DNA of 64,000 bases from NCBI GenBank assembly GCA_029891345.1, contig CM057002.1, positions 59,324,777-59,388,776 of the forward strand. Reading direction: 5' to 3'. The stretch is from Dryococelus australis. Its lineage: Eukaryota > Arthropoda > Insecta > Phasmatodea > Phasmatidae. Both the position numbers and the translations under genes were made by a program. The notes under the pieces were generated by a model. It was not told where the DNA came from. It was given only the letters and a program-made list of their open reading frames with translations, and did no database searches. Each line of letters starts with the position of its first letter. Position 1 is the stretch's first letter. Below, piece after piece: positions 9,764-19,816 of this stretch.

Positions 9764-10184
9764 GAACTGCATATATCAGTAATTTTGCGGAGAGTTTGCC
9801 AGCAAAAATGAAGGAACAATTTTTTTAACGGTGTACTCACAGCCAGTGTCACAGACCGAAACCTTTCTCAGTAGCAGCTGAGTGTGTAAAGGACTATGAA
9901 ATATAACTTCGCTCTCATTCAAGTCACTGAAATGAAGAATTTTTGCTTCCCCGGGTGACCCATGGATGCGGTCAGGAAACGTGGGGAACTTCTACGGGTC
10001 TCCTTTACACCGAGGAAAAGGTTTTGTCGAATAAAACCAAGTCTGTTTGGCGAAACCAAATTAACATTGTTTGTATAGTAGGGGCAATCAAATATGTTGT
10101 CGAAACCAAATTATTTTATTATCTGGTTACCCCAAACGAAGAGTTCGTTGACGTAACTACAAGCTGTTCACTGAAATTCAATTT
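9764..10184. other. Unannotated, contains a short open frame
   Basis: The frame at 9943-10197 has no recognisable motif. Two short repeats of GAAACCAAATTA-type sequence lie near 10054 and 10105. Nothing assigned. Confidence 0.4.
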
Positions 10185-10260
10185 TCTAATTTCCTGACTT
10201 TTCCCTGCTTTCCAGGCAGAATTTTACTGTTTTCCCTGACTTATTTTTAGGACCGAAACC
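10185..10260. repeat. CCTGACTTTTCCCTG-type repeat
   Basis: Degenerate iterations of CCTGACTTTTCC with CTTTCCAGG. Related pieces occur at 10885-10957, 19130-19185 and 19420-19535, the last ending in a GGGAACCCTGA phrase. Widespread in insect genomes; mechanism unknown. Confidence 0.5.
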
Positions 10261-10462
10261 TTCCAATACCACATTTTTCCATTGTTCGCAGAACAAATAT
10301 TGATGTCAGTGAAGTTGAACTCAATTGCACTGCAACAGACTATCCAAGCAGCGCCAACACTTGTTCCGCTTAACTATATTTCTCGCGATACACGCTATTG
10401 ACTTCACACTAGTGCCCATCACCAACACACAAATACTTTATTTTGTGCATATAGGCCCTGTG

Positions 10463-10746
10463 TCTAGAGCTAGTGATTTTTCGCACAAAAAAAAATATGA
10501 GTACACGGTAGACTTCAATACTATTAGCACCCAAAAGCAGTTTTGTCTCTTGTCATTGGTTGTTGTATGCTTGAGAGGACGTTTTCGTATTTGACCGGGC
10601 CACTCAGAATTCGGCAACATCGGCACGGCTCCTACGTGTTTAGTGTGCAGAGAGATTCAGCCAATCAAGAAAAACAAGCGACCCTACAGTGTTTTAAAGT
10701 ATAACTTGTCTTGAAATCTTTTCGCGAAATTTCACTACCCCCTACC
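10463..10746. mobile_element. F3b element, copy 1
   Basis: Strongly similar over its length to 13546-13850 (shared TTTGACCGGGCCACTCA, AACATCGGCACGG, TATAACTTGTCTTGAAAT). Ends: CTAGAGCTAGTGATTTTTCG and TTCGCGAAATTTCACTACCC, an imperfect inverted pair. CCAAT motifs at 10555 (reverse) and 10661. Lies between two pieces of the CCTGACTTTT repeat, suggesting it inserted into that older repeat. Confidence 0.65.
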
Positions 10747-10884
10747 CTATGTCCCTTGGCAAAGATGCATTATTGCCATTTCACAAACTTAAAAATTTAA
10801 ATTATAAAAATGTATACACTTATAAAATTACATTAGTATTCACACAGCTAATTACTTCTGCATAGTAACAATTATTTACATTTT

Positions 10885-10957
10885 ACCTGACCCAGGTGAA
10901 AATTCCCTGACTTTTCCTTGTTTTGCAGGTTTTCTCTGCGGGTGGACACCCTGATTA
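10885..10957. repeat. CCTGACTTTTCC-type repeat, distal piece
   Basis: ATTCCCTGACTTTTCCTTG, then a GTGGACACCCTGAT end. Probably the other part of the repeat at 10185-10260, split by F3b. Confidence 0.45.
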
Positions 10958-10984
10958 CTAAGGATCTGTTTGTTTCTATTTAAA

Positions 10985-11095
10985 TTAAGCAGTTTTGGTT
11001 GGTATAAAGGAAGTCGGAAGCCCGATCGAGAATCGAACGTGGACCATCTTAGCCCGAACGCTGCGCCGCGGTAACCTTGGCTTAAGTTACTACTG
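10985..11095 (-). repeat. Possible tRNA-derived SINE remnant
   Basis: Read on the minus strand it has a GTTCGATTCTC phrase like a B box and GCGCAGCGTTCGGGCTAA upstream. No convincing A box, cloverleaf, tail or target duplication was found. Confidence 0.25.
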
Positions 11096-11159
11096 GAGAA
11101 ACTAGAATGTTTAAACATACAGTTCAAATACTGGACAACGCGTGCGAACACATGATTTA

Positions 11160-12036
11160 AAGTTTTACTGTTTAGTTTCCAGTCGAACGTGTTTTATTAG
11201 GACGTTTATACCATTATTAAGCATCAATATTTGCACTAACAAACACGGTTACTATCCTAATTGTCAAAAAAAAAAAATGCAAACACTCGTGCTGTATTTT
11301 CAAAGGAGTGCAATCAAATGAGTGGCCACACAAATTGATTCAACAAAATATTTTGTTGACAGTATAATTTCTTTTAGGGCAATAGAGAGGATTTTGTTTG
11401 CAAGTGTGTGTTTGGTTGATGGATTAACAAAATTAATTTAGTTGCTTTTCAAGTTTTGTCGGGGTGACTAAATATATATTTTTAACCATACATACAAATA
11501 TTTCGTTGGCTCCTCTCTCAGTGAAATTCCGATCTTCCAAAATTTTTCTTGGTTATTTAATCAGCCATTCTCAAGACAACCTCGTATACGGACTTAAAAA
11601 TGAACGATTGCTTTGAACACGCAGCTGGGGGAAAAAAAAAAAAAGGCGTAAATCAACCAAATGTAATAATGTTGCTGCTAACTGATCTTTTGTTCGAAAT
11701 ATATCGTATTTAACTAAAAATATCGTTTTGTTGACAAATTGAACGCTATGTTTGCTTACACTAAAATATTTAACATATTGAAACAAAAAAATATTTGTTT
11801 GTCACAAACAAAATTGGTTTAAATAAATTATTTGGTTTGGTGAAGAAATGGTGGAACGGAGACTTGGTTGTACCAACAAAACATTATTTAGCTGAAACAA
11901 ATTAATCATTTCGTGATTGACAAAGTGATGCAGCAGAGCTGTGTGCGCGAATTTGAGCGCTCAGAGTGTTGTGATGACCGAATCTCGGGCGTTGCACATA
12001 CCACTCCTCAAGGCGAGGTTCGTTCTACCTACGGGA
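11160..12036. other. AT-rich repeat-like zone with ACAAAATT/GTTTTGTTGACA phrases
   Basis: AACAAAAT- and TTGTTGACA-type phrases recur near 11341, 11413, 11727, 11808 and 11874, suggesting a decayed dispersed repeat. No boundaries or genes seen. Confidence 0.3.
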
Positions 12037-12040
12037 TTAA

Positions 12041-12386
12041 GGCCACGATCCTTAATTTCTACAGCTTTGCGAGAATTAATTTTTTGTACCCAAACGGAGG
12101 CCCATATTGTAAAATCCTCTAATTTTGTTATAAATGGTTTTTATTATGTAGTCTAATTTTTTCAACACAAAAAACTGTATAATTTTAACTAATTATTGAA
12201 TTTACAAAACCTTCGTTAGTAAATTAATTGGATAAAAGTTTACACTTTTTTTTGTGCTGGAAAAATTGGACTACGTAATAAAAACAATTTGTAACAAAAT
12301 TGTAAAGAGGATTTTACAATATGGGCTCCCGTTTGGGCACCAAAAATGAATTCTCGCAAAAGCTGTAGAAATGAAGGATCGTGGCC
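12041..12386. mobile_element. TTAA foldback element (near-complete palindrome)
   Basis: Flanked by TTAA at 12037-12040 and 12387-12390. The left half pairs with the right half for roughly 170 bp per arm: GGCCACGATCCTT, then TTCTACAGCTTT, the CCATATTGTAAAATCCTCT block, and so on, with scattered mismatches. A transcript would form a long hairpin. TTAA duplication suggests mobilisation by a piggyBac-type transposase. Confidence 0.8.
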
Positions 12387-12390
12387 TTAA

Positions 12391-12866
12391 GGTGGTCGCC
12401 TAGTGAGACGCGTGTTTGTGTGAGGCGAGGCAAACATTGACGAAGCACTACGGGCGACGCCGACTGGCGTGTGTAAAGCGGTATCGCCTCTGAGTGCAAG
12501 GACGGTCAACTGGCGTGCAGTCTGAACGCCAGAGACTCGCCAGAACGTGACTTCATGCGATGACCCTATCATTTTATTGGACGCAACTCTGTAGCAAAGT
12601 TCATTCCATACCTCTATCGCAGTTTCGCATGGAACTGGTTCTATTTTGAGATTCAGTAGTCTGAAAAAGTCGCTTTCTGCTACGTTGGAGGGCATGGAAA
12701 TAATGTTTCCAGTGTGCGTAATGCCTTGAACGCACCATTACGTCATATTCTGGAATGTACTTTCTTTTCATAGGTAAACCTATTGGGGGTTTATTTGATA
12801 GTTTCGTCAAAAGAAACGTTTTTTCAAACACTGCGACACATTTCAAATGCTACGTTGGCGACCACC
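12391..12866. mobile_element. TTAA element, P2 family, abutting the foldback
   Basis: Ends GGTGGTCGCC and GGCGACCACC, flanked by TTAA at 12387-12390 and 12867-12870. The left TTAA is the same four bases as the right TTAA of the preceding element. The interior shares the AACTGGCGTGCAGTC block with 7741-8181 (reversed). Two reverse frames (12387-12695, 12601-12846) cover it but show no transposase motif. Confidence 0.7.
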
Positions 12867-12870
12867 TTAA

Positions 12871-13545
12871 AATATAATTTATTCAAATGACACATTTTGC
12901 GCGTCTTCGCGTGATACCGAGCCAATTTGCAGTTGCAGGAACTCAGGATGACTCCTCAGGATTATGATATTAACTTCCGGTTATTCCAAGAACTTCCAAT
13001 AGCGGATGTAGGAAGACAGGTCTGTTGAGAAGCTGTTTTTGTGACGAAGTGAGATTCAAATGCGTGGAATGCTTGTATGGCATTTAGGGCATGGAGATTC
13101 CTCATATAACAGTGGAATACCTCAGCGAGACGCCTGGGATCCACGTGTTTTTGTGCAGCAATATCGTCTTGCAAATCAAATTCCGCGGACTCTTTTCAAT
13201 TCGCTGAGCCAAATGCATCAATCAACACGCTCGGAGAGTGGCCGGTGCCACAGTAAGACAGCAGAGATTTCAGTTTCAGAAAGACGTGGCGCCAGCACAC
13301 TTCTACTTGGCGCACATGAGAAGGTCAGTGCTGACTTCAGTCGTTAGATTCAGCGCACGTCTGACAGTTACATCACCCGCACTGCAATGCAGCAAGGCCA
13401 CTTGACATAGTTCGCGGGTAACTTTTCCTTATGGAGTCTGGCTAAAGATAGCTGCATGCGCGGTGACACCGCTTCCCACTGGTGTTCAAGTGTCCGAACA
13501 GTTTTCTGCAAGTTGCCTGAGAATGTTAAATGGTTAGCAGCTGTA
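12871..13545 (+). pseudogene. Possible N-terminal mariner-like transposase remnant
   Basis: Around 13155-13260 the plus strand reads YRLANQIPRTLFNSLSQ and then GRC. This resembles the DUF4817-type N-terminal stretch of insect mariner-like transposases (pattern YP-R-IP---F--L-QRL followed by GRPR). No catalytic block in frame was confirmed and no terminal repeats were found. Weak call; the rest of the interval holds nothing recognisable. Confidence 0.25.
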
Positions 13546-13850
13546 GTAGAGCTAGCGAATTTTCTCGAAATAATATGAGTACAAGGTATACTTCAATACT
13601 ATAAGCACCCAGCATCAGTTTGTCTACTGCCATTGGTCACTGTCTGCTTGAGAAGCAGTTTTCATATTTGACCGGGCCACTCACTCGGAATTTGCCAACA
13701 TCGGCACGGTTCCTACGTGATTCGTGTGCAGACAGTTGACACGTGTAAAAGAGTAATTTAGCCAATCAAGATAGGTAAACGAGCTTAGATTATTATTAAA
13801 TATAACTTGTCTTGAAATTTTTTCGCGAAATTTCACAACCCCTAGCTATA
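13546..13850. mobile_element. F3b element, copy 2
   Basis: Ends TAGAGCTAGCGAATTTTCTC and TTTCGCGAAATTTCACAACC then CCTAGCTATA, an imperfect inverted pair. CCAAT motifs at 13632 (reverse) and 13762. Similar to 10463-10746 over nearly all its length. Confidence 0.7.
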
Positions 13851-14132
13851 AGTAGAGACCTGCAAAATTCACGTTATTATTTGAGAACAGTTTAAAATGA
13901 AAACACTTTTACTTTTGCAATACGTTTGTCATTGGACCCCGGTAAATCTGCGCCAATAAATGGACACTCCATAATAGTGTGCCCCAACCACGTACAGTTC
14001 ACTTAAATAGCGAGTGACTTCATATCTGGGTAGCAGCCAATGAAGGAACAACGCCGTCTCGAGTATATACAGCACTATGAATTTTAGCTTGATGCCATAA
14101 AATAACGAAAATTTTGCAGTTTCCTAGCTATA
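13851..14132. other. Spacer, nothing recognised
   Basis: Mixed composition without frames or repeats beyond a lone CCAAT near 14038. Confidence 0.45.
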
Positions 14133-14370
14133 GACAATTCGCGGTAAAGTGAGCGCTTTTGAAGGCCCTCCCAACAGGCATTAACCGCAAATAAATATAT
14201 TTTGTTGCAACCTCACATGGTAATTTTTGATAGTGGAAACCTATGCATTGTGTTTGTTAGTCACATGGCAATTTTTATGCTAAAAATTGAAGGAAAGATA
14301 AAAATTGGCACATAGAAAAAAATTAGCAGGGCCTTAAAATTAAAAAGTTCTCACTTTACCGTCAATAGCC
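14133..14370 (-). mobile_element. M1 type B2
   Basis: Ends GACAATTCGCGGTAAAGTGA and TCTCACTTTACCGTCAATAG, then CC with TA outside. B2 is a diverged sister of B1: the reverse of its GTGTTTGTTAGTCACATGGC block lines up with the AATAAACACAG block of B1. It starts with CCTCCCAACAGGCATTAACC, as the other B2 copies do. Confidence 0.75.
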
Positions 14371-14544
14371 TACACAAACAGTGAATTTCCCGGAAATTAT
14401 CTGAGCGCGCAATATAATTTAACTCAATAGACACACCTTAAAAAGTTATTTTAAGCTGGCTTCTTGCTTGTGTGAAATGTGACTTCCCCATCTGACCTGG
14501 TCAATACTAAACGCCCATGATCACTGTGCAGATAGCTACGGCGT
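14371..14544. other. Spacer
   Basis: Nothing recognised. Confidence 0.5.
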
Positions 14545-15225
14545 GCCAGGTAAAGTCTGTTTCGGTTTCTTCGCAAATTTTTAATCAATCCTTAGAAAAT
14601 TCATTCCCATGCATGATGAAAGCTTGTAACCAAACAAGCTTTCTATACTTGTGTAAACATAAGGGAATATACGAGAACCTTAGAGTTGGTTAAATCGAAA
14701 CTGTATTCATATTTTAACCTTACATAATAGCATTTTATTTATTATTAATAAGAATAAAAAGTGAGAAAATAGGCGTGTTGGTAATACGTATAGGTTGTTC
14801 ACAGTAAAGCGAGCGCTTTTCAGGCCCTAGTTACTTTATCTTTTCAGCCATACTTAATCCTTAACCGCCTTTTAAAATAAATAGTGCAATGTAAGAAATA
14901 AACACAGTGTGTATATTCCACAGCACTCGAAAGTTAACGTCTAAAACTAAAATTAAATTTATTTATTGACTATTATTCCAAATGAGAGGGCTATCAAAGG
15001 TGCTCACTTTACTGTTAATATAGTAAGAAATAGTTCTCTGAAAAATATTACTACACTGAGTGCGCACGAATGCCGTGCGGTGTCCCTTTGGAGTAATTTT
15101 GTAGACTCGGTTGAGCTATGTTTGCATGAGGACGGAGGAATATTCTGGAAGTAGATCTTTAGCAGCAATTCAGAAAAATTGGAAAGTAACGGCGAATTGA
15201 CAATAACAGCCATCCATTCAAATAC
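14545..15225 (+). mobile_element. F2 element carrying a nested M1
   Basis: The left part (GTTTCTTCGCAAATTTTTAATCAA, of which the first bases pair with the far end) and right part (ACTGAGTGCGCACGAATGCC, GGAGGAATATTCTGGAAGTA, ending near AAAGTAACGGCGAATTGA) match F2 halves. The core is split at about 14792 by a B1 copy of M1. Confidence 0.7.
14793..15021 (+). mobile_element. M1 type B1 nested inside F2
   Basis: Ends GGTTGTTCACAGTAAAGCGA and GGTGCTCACTTTACTGTTAA; core AATAAACACAGTGTGTATAT intact. F2 sequence resumes directly after it with TAGTAAGAAATAGTTCTC, the phrase that follows the same point in uninterrupted F2 copies (29598, 49766). Confidence 0.8.
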
Positions 15226-15699
15226 GTAGACTGAATTCGCAGTCTACTTTAACACTAAGTTGGGTGTTTTCGGGGCAGTGTAAAACACTTCTCCCGCGAC
15301 GATTCTAAAGGTCCTGAGTATGTAAACACACAATTTCGTTTCTCGGGGGAAAAAAAAAACTTTTTTTTAGCAGGACAAATCTATGAATTAGTAGTCTAGT
15401 AAATATGGGAAAATATATGAATATAGCTTGTAAATATTTTTAAAAAAATATTGCAATGATTGTAACTTTATAGGCTACTGCATCAAACAAATTACAAACA
15501 TTTCTCGAAATAAATTTTTTGGTTTCAGCTTAAACGTATTTTGCAGTCACTCGAATGCAATGGAGAGATATGCTTCAAGTTCAGCACTTTGCCCGTTTGC
15601 GATTTAGTCGCTTCCGTTTCTGAATTTAAGGCCACCACGAAGAAATTTATTTGCATTACTCTGGCGAAACCAAACATTTCATTCACTGTACTGCGTGAC
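15226..15699. other. AT-rich spacer, nothing recognised
   Basis: Only homopolymer runs near 15351-15368. The frame at 15541-15801 overlaps an M1 fragment and is not a gene. Confidence 0.45.
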
Positions 15700-15940
15700 T
15701 TGCTACGAAACTATCAAACTTTTGAAAGCCCTGCTTCAGATCTGCTTGTATGTATATCGTATATCCTTCTTCCACTACATGTAAAATTGACGCTGTCATA
15801 AGGATCAGTTTATTGATGCGTCGGTCAAGTGAAACTGTGAAATGGTTTTAAAAGTAAGTAGTTTACCAATTTGCTACTTGTATGCAATAAAAAAAAAACC
15901 AGAAAGCACGATACATCGTTTATGTTTTGTTGCAATTACT
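15700..15940 (+). mobile_element. M1 type A, 5' fragment
   Basis: Begins within a ruined terminal repeat (AACTTTTGAAAGCCCTGCTT) and follows type A as far as the AGAAAGCACGATACATCG region, then loses similarity. The other end is missing. Confidence 0.65.
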
Positions 15941-16279
15941 CCAAGTCAGTGGGTGTAGTCATGTTAGTTAAGGGCTGGAGGCCATAATTAAATAAAAAAT
16001 TGAATTATAATTTCATAATTAATTTACAAACACTATACAGAAAGTACTATCGACTTAAAAGCTGACGGTTAATTGCTATCATTTGCTACTTACAACTAAT
16101 ATTAACATAATCGCCAATCACCTCTCAGTAATTCACGCAATCGAATAATTAAAATTAGCCCCAATAAAAAGTGTGTCAACGCCTGTTGAATTATTTCATC
16201 AATAATATTTGACATTTACGATGGAGTCCGTACCACACACAGTCCCGCCTTGATTCAATTCAAACTCCGCCAATCTGGA
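15941..16279. other. AT-rich spacer
   Basis: Nothing recognised. Confidence 0.5.
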
Positions 16280-16477
16280 ATGTTATAGAGTGCTCCCATC
16301 GCCCCCATGCACAGTAGCCCTCAAATCGTTGGGTACCACGCCCTCTTGTCCGCCAACAACAACACACACACACGCACTCGTACTAAGTCGTTCCGCTCCG
16401 TCGTCCGTCCTCTTGGCTGATGTCCCTCGCTGCACGAGACTTCGCCCGATTGCCGATCCTCCGGCTGCGGCGGTATA
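16280..16477. other. GC-rich segment, left of M1
   Basis: CpG-bearing sequence with a small CA run near 16361-16373. With 16887-17100 on the other side of the M1 copy it may have formed one island before M1 inserted. No gene signal strong enough to call. Confidence 0.3.
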
Positions 16478-16886
16478 GGCTGTTCACGGTAAAGTGAGCA
16501 CTTTTGAAAGCCCTACTTAAGATCTACTTGTATACACGTTGTGTGTTTTTTCCGCCTTATGTAAAATTAACATTGCCATAGGCATCATTACTTTATTCAT
16601 ACTTCGGTCAAGTGAAACTAAAAAATTATTAGAACAGTAAACATTTCACAAATTTGCTCATTTTTACACTTCGGCGCATTAAAAAAAAATAGAAAGCGAT
16701 TGAAATAATTTAAGTTATCACAAATTATAACCGAACACTTATTATTGGATGTTAATGTATGGAACTACTTTCTCATCAATCGTTACCAACTTTACTTGGC
16801 ACATGTCGCTCATTGCGCTCTTTAAAGCATATGCAGGTTTTTTTCTAAGGTTTATTTCGAAAATGCTCACTTTATCGTGAACAGCC
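16478..16886 (+). mobile_element. M1 type A, full length
   Basis: Left end GGCTGTTCACGGTAAAGTGA preceded by TA, then AAAGCCCTACTTAAGATCTA. Right end AATGCTCACTTTATCGTGAA then CAGCC. Confidence 0.85.
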
Positions 16887-17100
16887 TTCATTTAAAGACT
16901 ACGTCGGGTGCAGTCCACAATCTTCTTCAAATGTCGCGTTCCGTCGAGGAAAATGATTACCAGAGAATTCTTACCAACCCTCTCCTCAAGTCGTTGGCAG
17001 GGGCTGTGACGGCAGCCGGGTCACGTAGCGGTGTGCGGATCTGCCCGGGGAGGAGGGGGGAGGATCGAGGTGGGTAACAACCCACAGCGCCGAAATCGCA
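16887..17100. other. GC-rich segment, right of M1
   Basis: CpG-rich, with a G-rich run at 17048-17065 and a GAGGTGGGTAA phrase near 17068 that resembles a splice donor. The short frame through it has no recognisable motif. Confidence 0.3.
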
Positions 17101-17159
17101 CGAGTCCTTGCGTATCAGTGTTCACAAATGTTTAGAAAGCAGAATAAGTGTTAACAAAT

Positions 17160-17333
17160 GTTTATCTAACACTTTTAATTCAACACTAATAATATAATGG
17201 AACAACTTTCCCTCGGCGTGATTAACAACTATACCGGACACTTGCCAGCCCACCTGCCAATTAAAATAGCCTATATGCAGGTGAGGGAAGTGGTTTTGTT
17301 TTCAAAGGTTAGTTTCCGCCATGAACAGCCGTT
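17160..17333 (+). mobile_element. M1 type A, 3' fragment
   Basis: Only the distal part of type A survives: a TTAATGGAACAACTTTCC-like block, ACACTTGCCAGCCCACCTGC, then AAGTTAGTTTCC-type terminal remains and ATGAACAGCC. Confidence 0.6.
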
Positions 17334-17623
17334 ATTTGTGTTGTGCACTGTAGCGAGAGCCATTTAGAACAGTGTAACATCCTCTAGTTGGCTGTTTAAG
17401 GGGAAAGTATGCCTGCCATTTTGGATTTACGTATTTTCCTCCATAACTTAATTTTCAGAGTCAATTTAAAAAAAAACAAGCTAGTCGAGGCACTGGGAAC
17501 ATCTTAACAGTTATTTCGATGAACAAATTATTTTTCTAACATGAATAGTTTCATATGTAACCGTAATCAAATATTAGCTAATTATATAACAATCTCGATC
17601 TCACATTGGTAAATACAGGTAAA
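17334..17623. other. Spacer
   Basis: AT-rich, nothing recognised. Confidence 0.5.
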
Positions 17624-18038
17624 GGCTGTTCACGTTAAAGTGAGAACTTTAGGAATGAACCTTAGAAAAAGTCACTGTCCCTGCATGCGTATATTTTATG
17701 GGCGCACTGAATGATACTCGCCCAGTAAAGTTTGTAACGATGGATGGAAAGTAGTTCCACATCTTAACGTCGAATAAAAAGTTTTAGGCAACCATTTGTG
17801 ATAAGTAATTTTTTTTTCATTTTCGAGTTTTTTTTTTAAATTCGTCGAAGTGTAAAAATGAACAGAATTGTAAAGTATTTACTTTCTTAATTTCACAGTT
17901 TAATTTGACCTAGGCATGAATAGCGTGATGAGGCCCATGGCAGAGTAAATTTTACATAAGGCGGATGCATACACAACATGCATACACGTAGATCATAAGC
18001 AGGGCTTTCAAAAGTGCTCATTTTTACCGTGAACAGCC
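17624..18038 (-). mobile_element. M1 type A, reversed, full length
   Basis: Left end GGCTGTTCACGTTAAAGTGA; right end AAAGTGCTCATTTTTACCGT then GAACAGCC followed by TA. Core in type A order, reversed. Confidence 0.85.
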
Positions 18039-18179
18039 TATATAATTTAAACCGTACAAATTCTAAAAAAAAAATCTTTAAGTAGTCCTCTATGTTTCTG
18101 ATTTCGTATGTCTGGTCGTACAGTTTTATTACGAACATTTGTAGGAAAAATCGGAAGATGGAATGTATACTACCCCCTT

Positions 18180-18510
18180 TAAGGCCCACGTATGTTTCAA
18201 GGATGCACCACACGCGCTCCAGGCTCTCCTCGGGGCAGCCTCACAGGGGCGGCGCGGCTACCTGGCGGACATGCGCAGGGGGCAGAGCCCCAAGGACAGC
18301 CGTGCTCGTCACCCAACAACTGAGCGAGGGAAGCTGCAGGACGTGGCAGAGGGAGGGGAGGTGGGAGCATCTGTATTCGCCCCGCCGTCGGCGACGTTAT
18401 ATGCGGCCGGAATGCTTCCGCTACACGCGAGGCGGTCGGCACGTGCGTACAACGGACAGACTCCTGACCCGGAGAAGCCATCATACACACTGATTCAACA
18501 AGTATAAAAG
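18180..18510. promoter_or_regulatory. CpG-rich segment, possible island
   Basis: GC- and CpG-rich for about 330 bp and open in several frames. A TATAAAAG phrase lies at 18503-18510, just before the SINE cluster. No donor site or protein motif supports a gene, so it may equally be repeat-derived. Confidence 0.25.
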
Positions 18511-18560
18511 AGGGGACCGCGGGTGGTGTAGTGGCTAGACTGCTCGCCTCTTACCTGGAC
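18511..18560 (+). repeat. SINE S1, head fragment
   Basis: GGACCGCGGGTGGTGTAGTGG, shortened here to the A-box half, then ACTGCTCGCCTC. It matches the tRNA-like head of the next copy and stops before the B box. Confidence 0.6.
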
Positions 18561-18745
18561 GGGGCCGCGGTGGCTGAGTGGTCAGACTGCTCGCCTCCCA
18601 CCAAGACGAACCGGGTTCAATCACTCCGGATTGTCGCAAGTGGGAATCGGAGCCGGACGACGCTGTTGGTCGGTGGGTTTTCTCGGGGGTCTCCCGTTTC
18701 TCCCGCCCTTGTACTCGTTGTGTTGAGATACTTGGGTGGCTCTTT
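18561..18745 (+). repeat. SINE S1 copy, tRNA-derived head
   Basis: Head GGGGCCGCGGTGGCTGAGTG with an A-box-like TGGCTGAGTGG and a B-box-like GGGTTCAATC about 40 bp later, the internal promoter layout of tRNA-derived SINEs. The tail differs from the other S1 copies (CTCTTTAACAA instead of the GAGTATGGAGCAGCG-type end). Its accidental peptides resemble strings common in predicted stick-insect proteins. Confidence 0.7.
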
Positions 18746-18930
18746 AACAACGAGGTCTTGAGAGCCGATGAGCATACGGTGAGGTGAGTATGGAGCAGCG
18801 CCGAGAAAACTTGCAACATTGCCCGGCACGATTCCCACGTGCGAAAATACGGAAGCGACCCCGCCGAGAATCGAACCAAGTTCGCCTAGGTGGGAGGCGG
18901 GTAGTTTGACCACCACACCACCGCGACCCC
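18746..18930 (-). repeat. SINE S1 copy, inverted relative to its neighbour
   Basis: Starts with the tail in reverse (CGAGGTCTTGAGAGCCGATG, GTATGGAGCAGCGCCG) and ends with the head in reverse (GAATCGAACCAAG at the B box, then ACCACACCACCGCGACCCC). Directly adjoins the plus copy tail to tail. Confidence 0.75.
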
Positions 18931-19130
18931 TCGAATCGTTCACGTCCGTCCTCTCGTATCGCGTCTCCGCGAGTCCTCGCCTCGGCCACAGAGTAGAGAA
19001 GAATACAGAGGTGAAACAGCCGCCGACTTGCACCGCGAACTCCAACCCCCGCACACTCCTGCAAGATGGCGTCAAGGGCCAACAACGTGGTAAAACGCCA
19101 TTCGTCAATCAGCGCCTGGCAACTCAAGGT
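18931..19130. other. GC-rich spacer with a repeated phrase
   Basis: The part near 19060-19130 (AAGATGGCGTCAAGGGCCAA, CAATCAGCGCCTGGCAA) is similar to 35625-35695, so it is a dispersed repeat with a CAATCAG box. Confidence 0.4.
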
Positions 19131-19535
19131 TGACACCTTTCTTCCATTGGAAAATTCCCTGACATTGCTCTGATTTCCAGACAAAAAAAATATTTTTTCC
19201 TATGCTTTTCTTAAAATATTTTTTCTGTAAGTATCTGCGCCTTTGCATTATAACACACTTTTACACCAACATACTTCTCTGATCTTACAAAATTGCTCAC
19301 CAATAGATTGCAAAGCAAAATGCCTACGCATTTAGTTCACAATCATTAAAATAATTTTATATGATTCTGGCAGCGGTGCACGACTGATAATAGAACTGCC
19401 AAATATATCATGCAATCACAGAATTCTCTGACACTTAGCTAACTTGTTTGAAACTACCTGACATTTACCCGATTCCCTTGAAATTTTCAAATTACCTGAC
19501 ATTTCCGTGTTTTCCAGACCTGTGGGAACCCTGAC
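19131..19535. repeat. CCTGACATTTCC-type repeat pieces
   Basis: Pieces at 19131-19185 and 19420-19535 (ATTCTCTGACACTTAGC, CTACCTGACATTTACCCG, then TTTTCCAGACCTGTGGGAAC) with unrelated AT-rich sequence between them. Same family as 10185-10260. Confidence 0.45.
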
Positions 19536-19816
19536 TCGCCCACCAGTAGTTACCCCCCCCCCCCATCTCCTCCACCCAATAGGAAACCTCTCGCTGCACG
19601 CAGAAGCCAGTTCCCAGAGCATCATCACACGGCCAGTCAGGGAACAACAGGTAGGCCTACACCCAGTGGCGTAGCCAGACATTCAATATTCCTTCACTGA
19701 TAAAACATTTGAAGACCAGTAGACACCTGCAGGCCTATTTTTTATTTTACTTAATTTAGTTTGCTTATTTCTTACTGCTTAATAACACCTAACTTCTCAT
19801 TTCACTGATAATTATA
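19536..19816. other. Spacer with C homopolymer
   Basis: C run at 19551-19564. A GGCGTAGCCAG phrase at 19670-19680 recalls the repeat at 5257. Nothing else. Confidence 0.4.

Noticed and set aside
10148-10175. AGCTGTTCACTGAAATTC as an M1 end
   Set aside because: Only the first ten bases match; no partner end or core.
10985-11095. A tRNA gene
   Set aside because: The B-box-like part exists but no cloverleaf can be formed; kept only as a weak SINE remnant.
13225-13320. A mariner QKDVAPAHF catalytic block on the + strand
   Set aside because: The nine-residue likeness is in a different frame from the N-terminal-like stretch just before it, and no neighbouring catalytic motifs were found.
18503-18510. 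TATA box of a gene starting near 18.53 kb
   Set aside because: Directly downstream are SINE heads, not an exon; the match can be chance.
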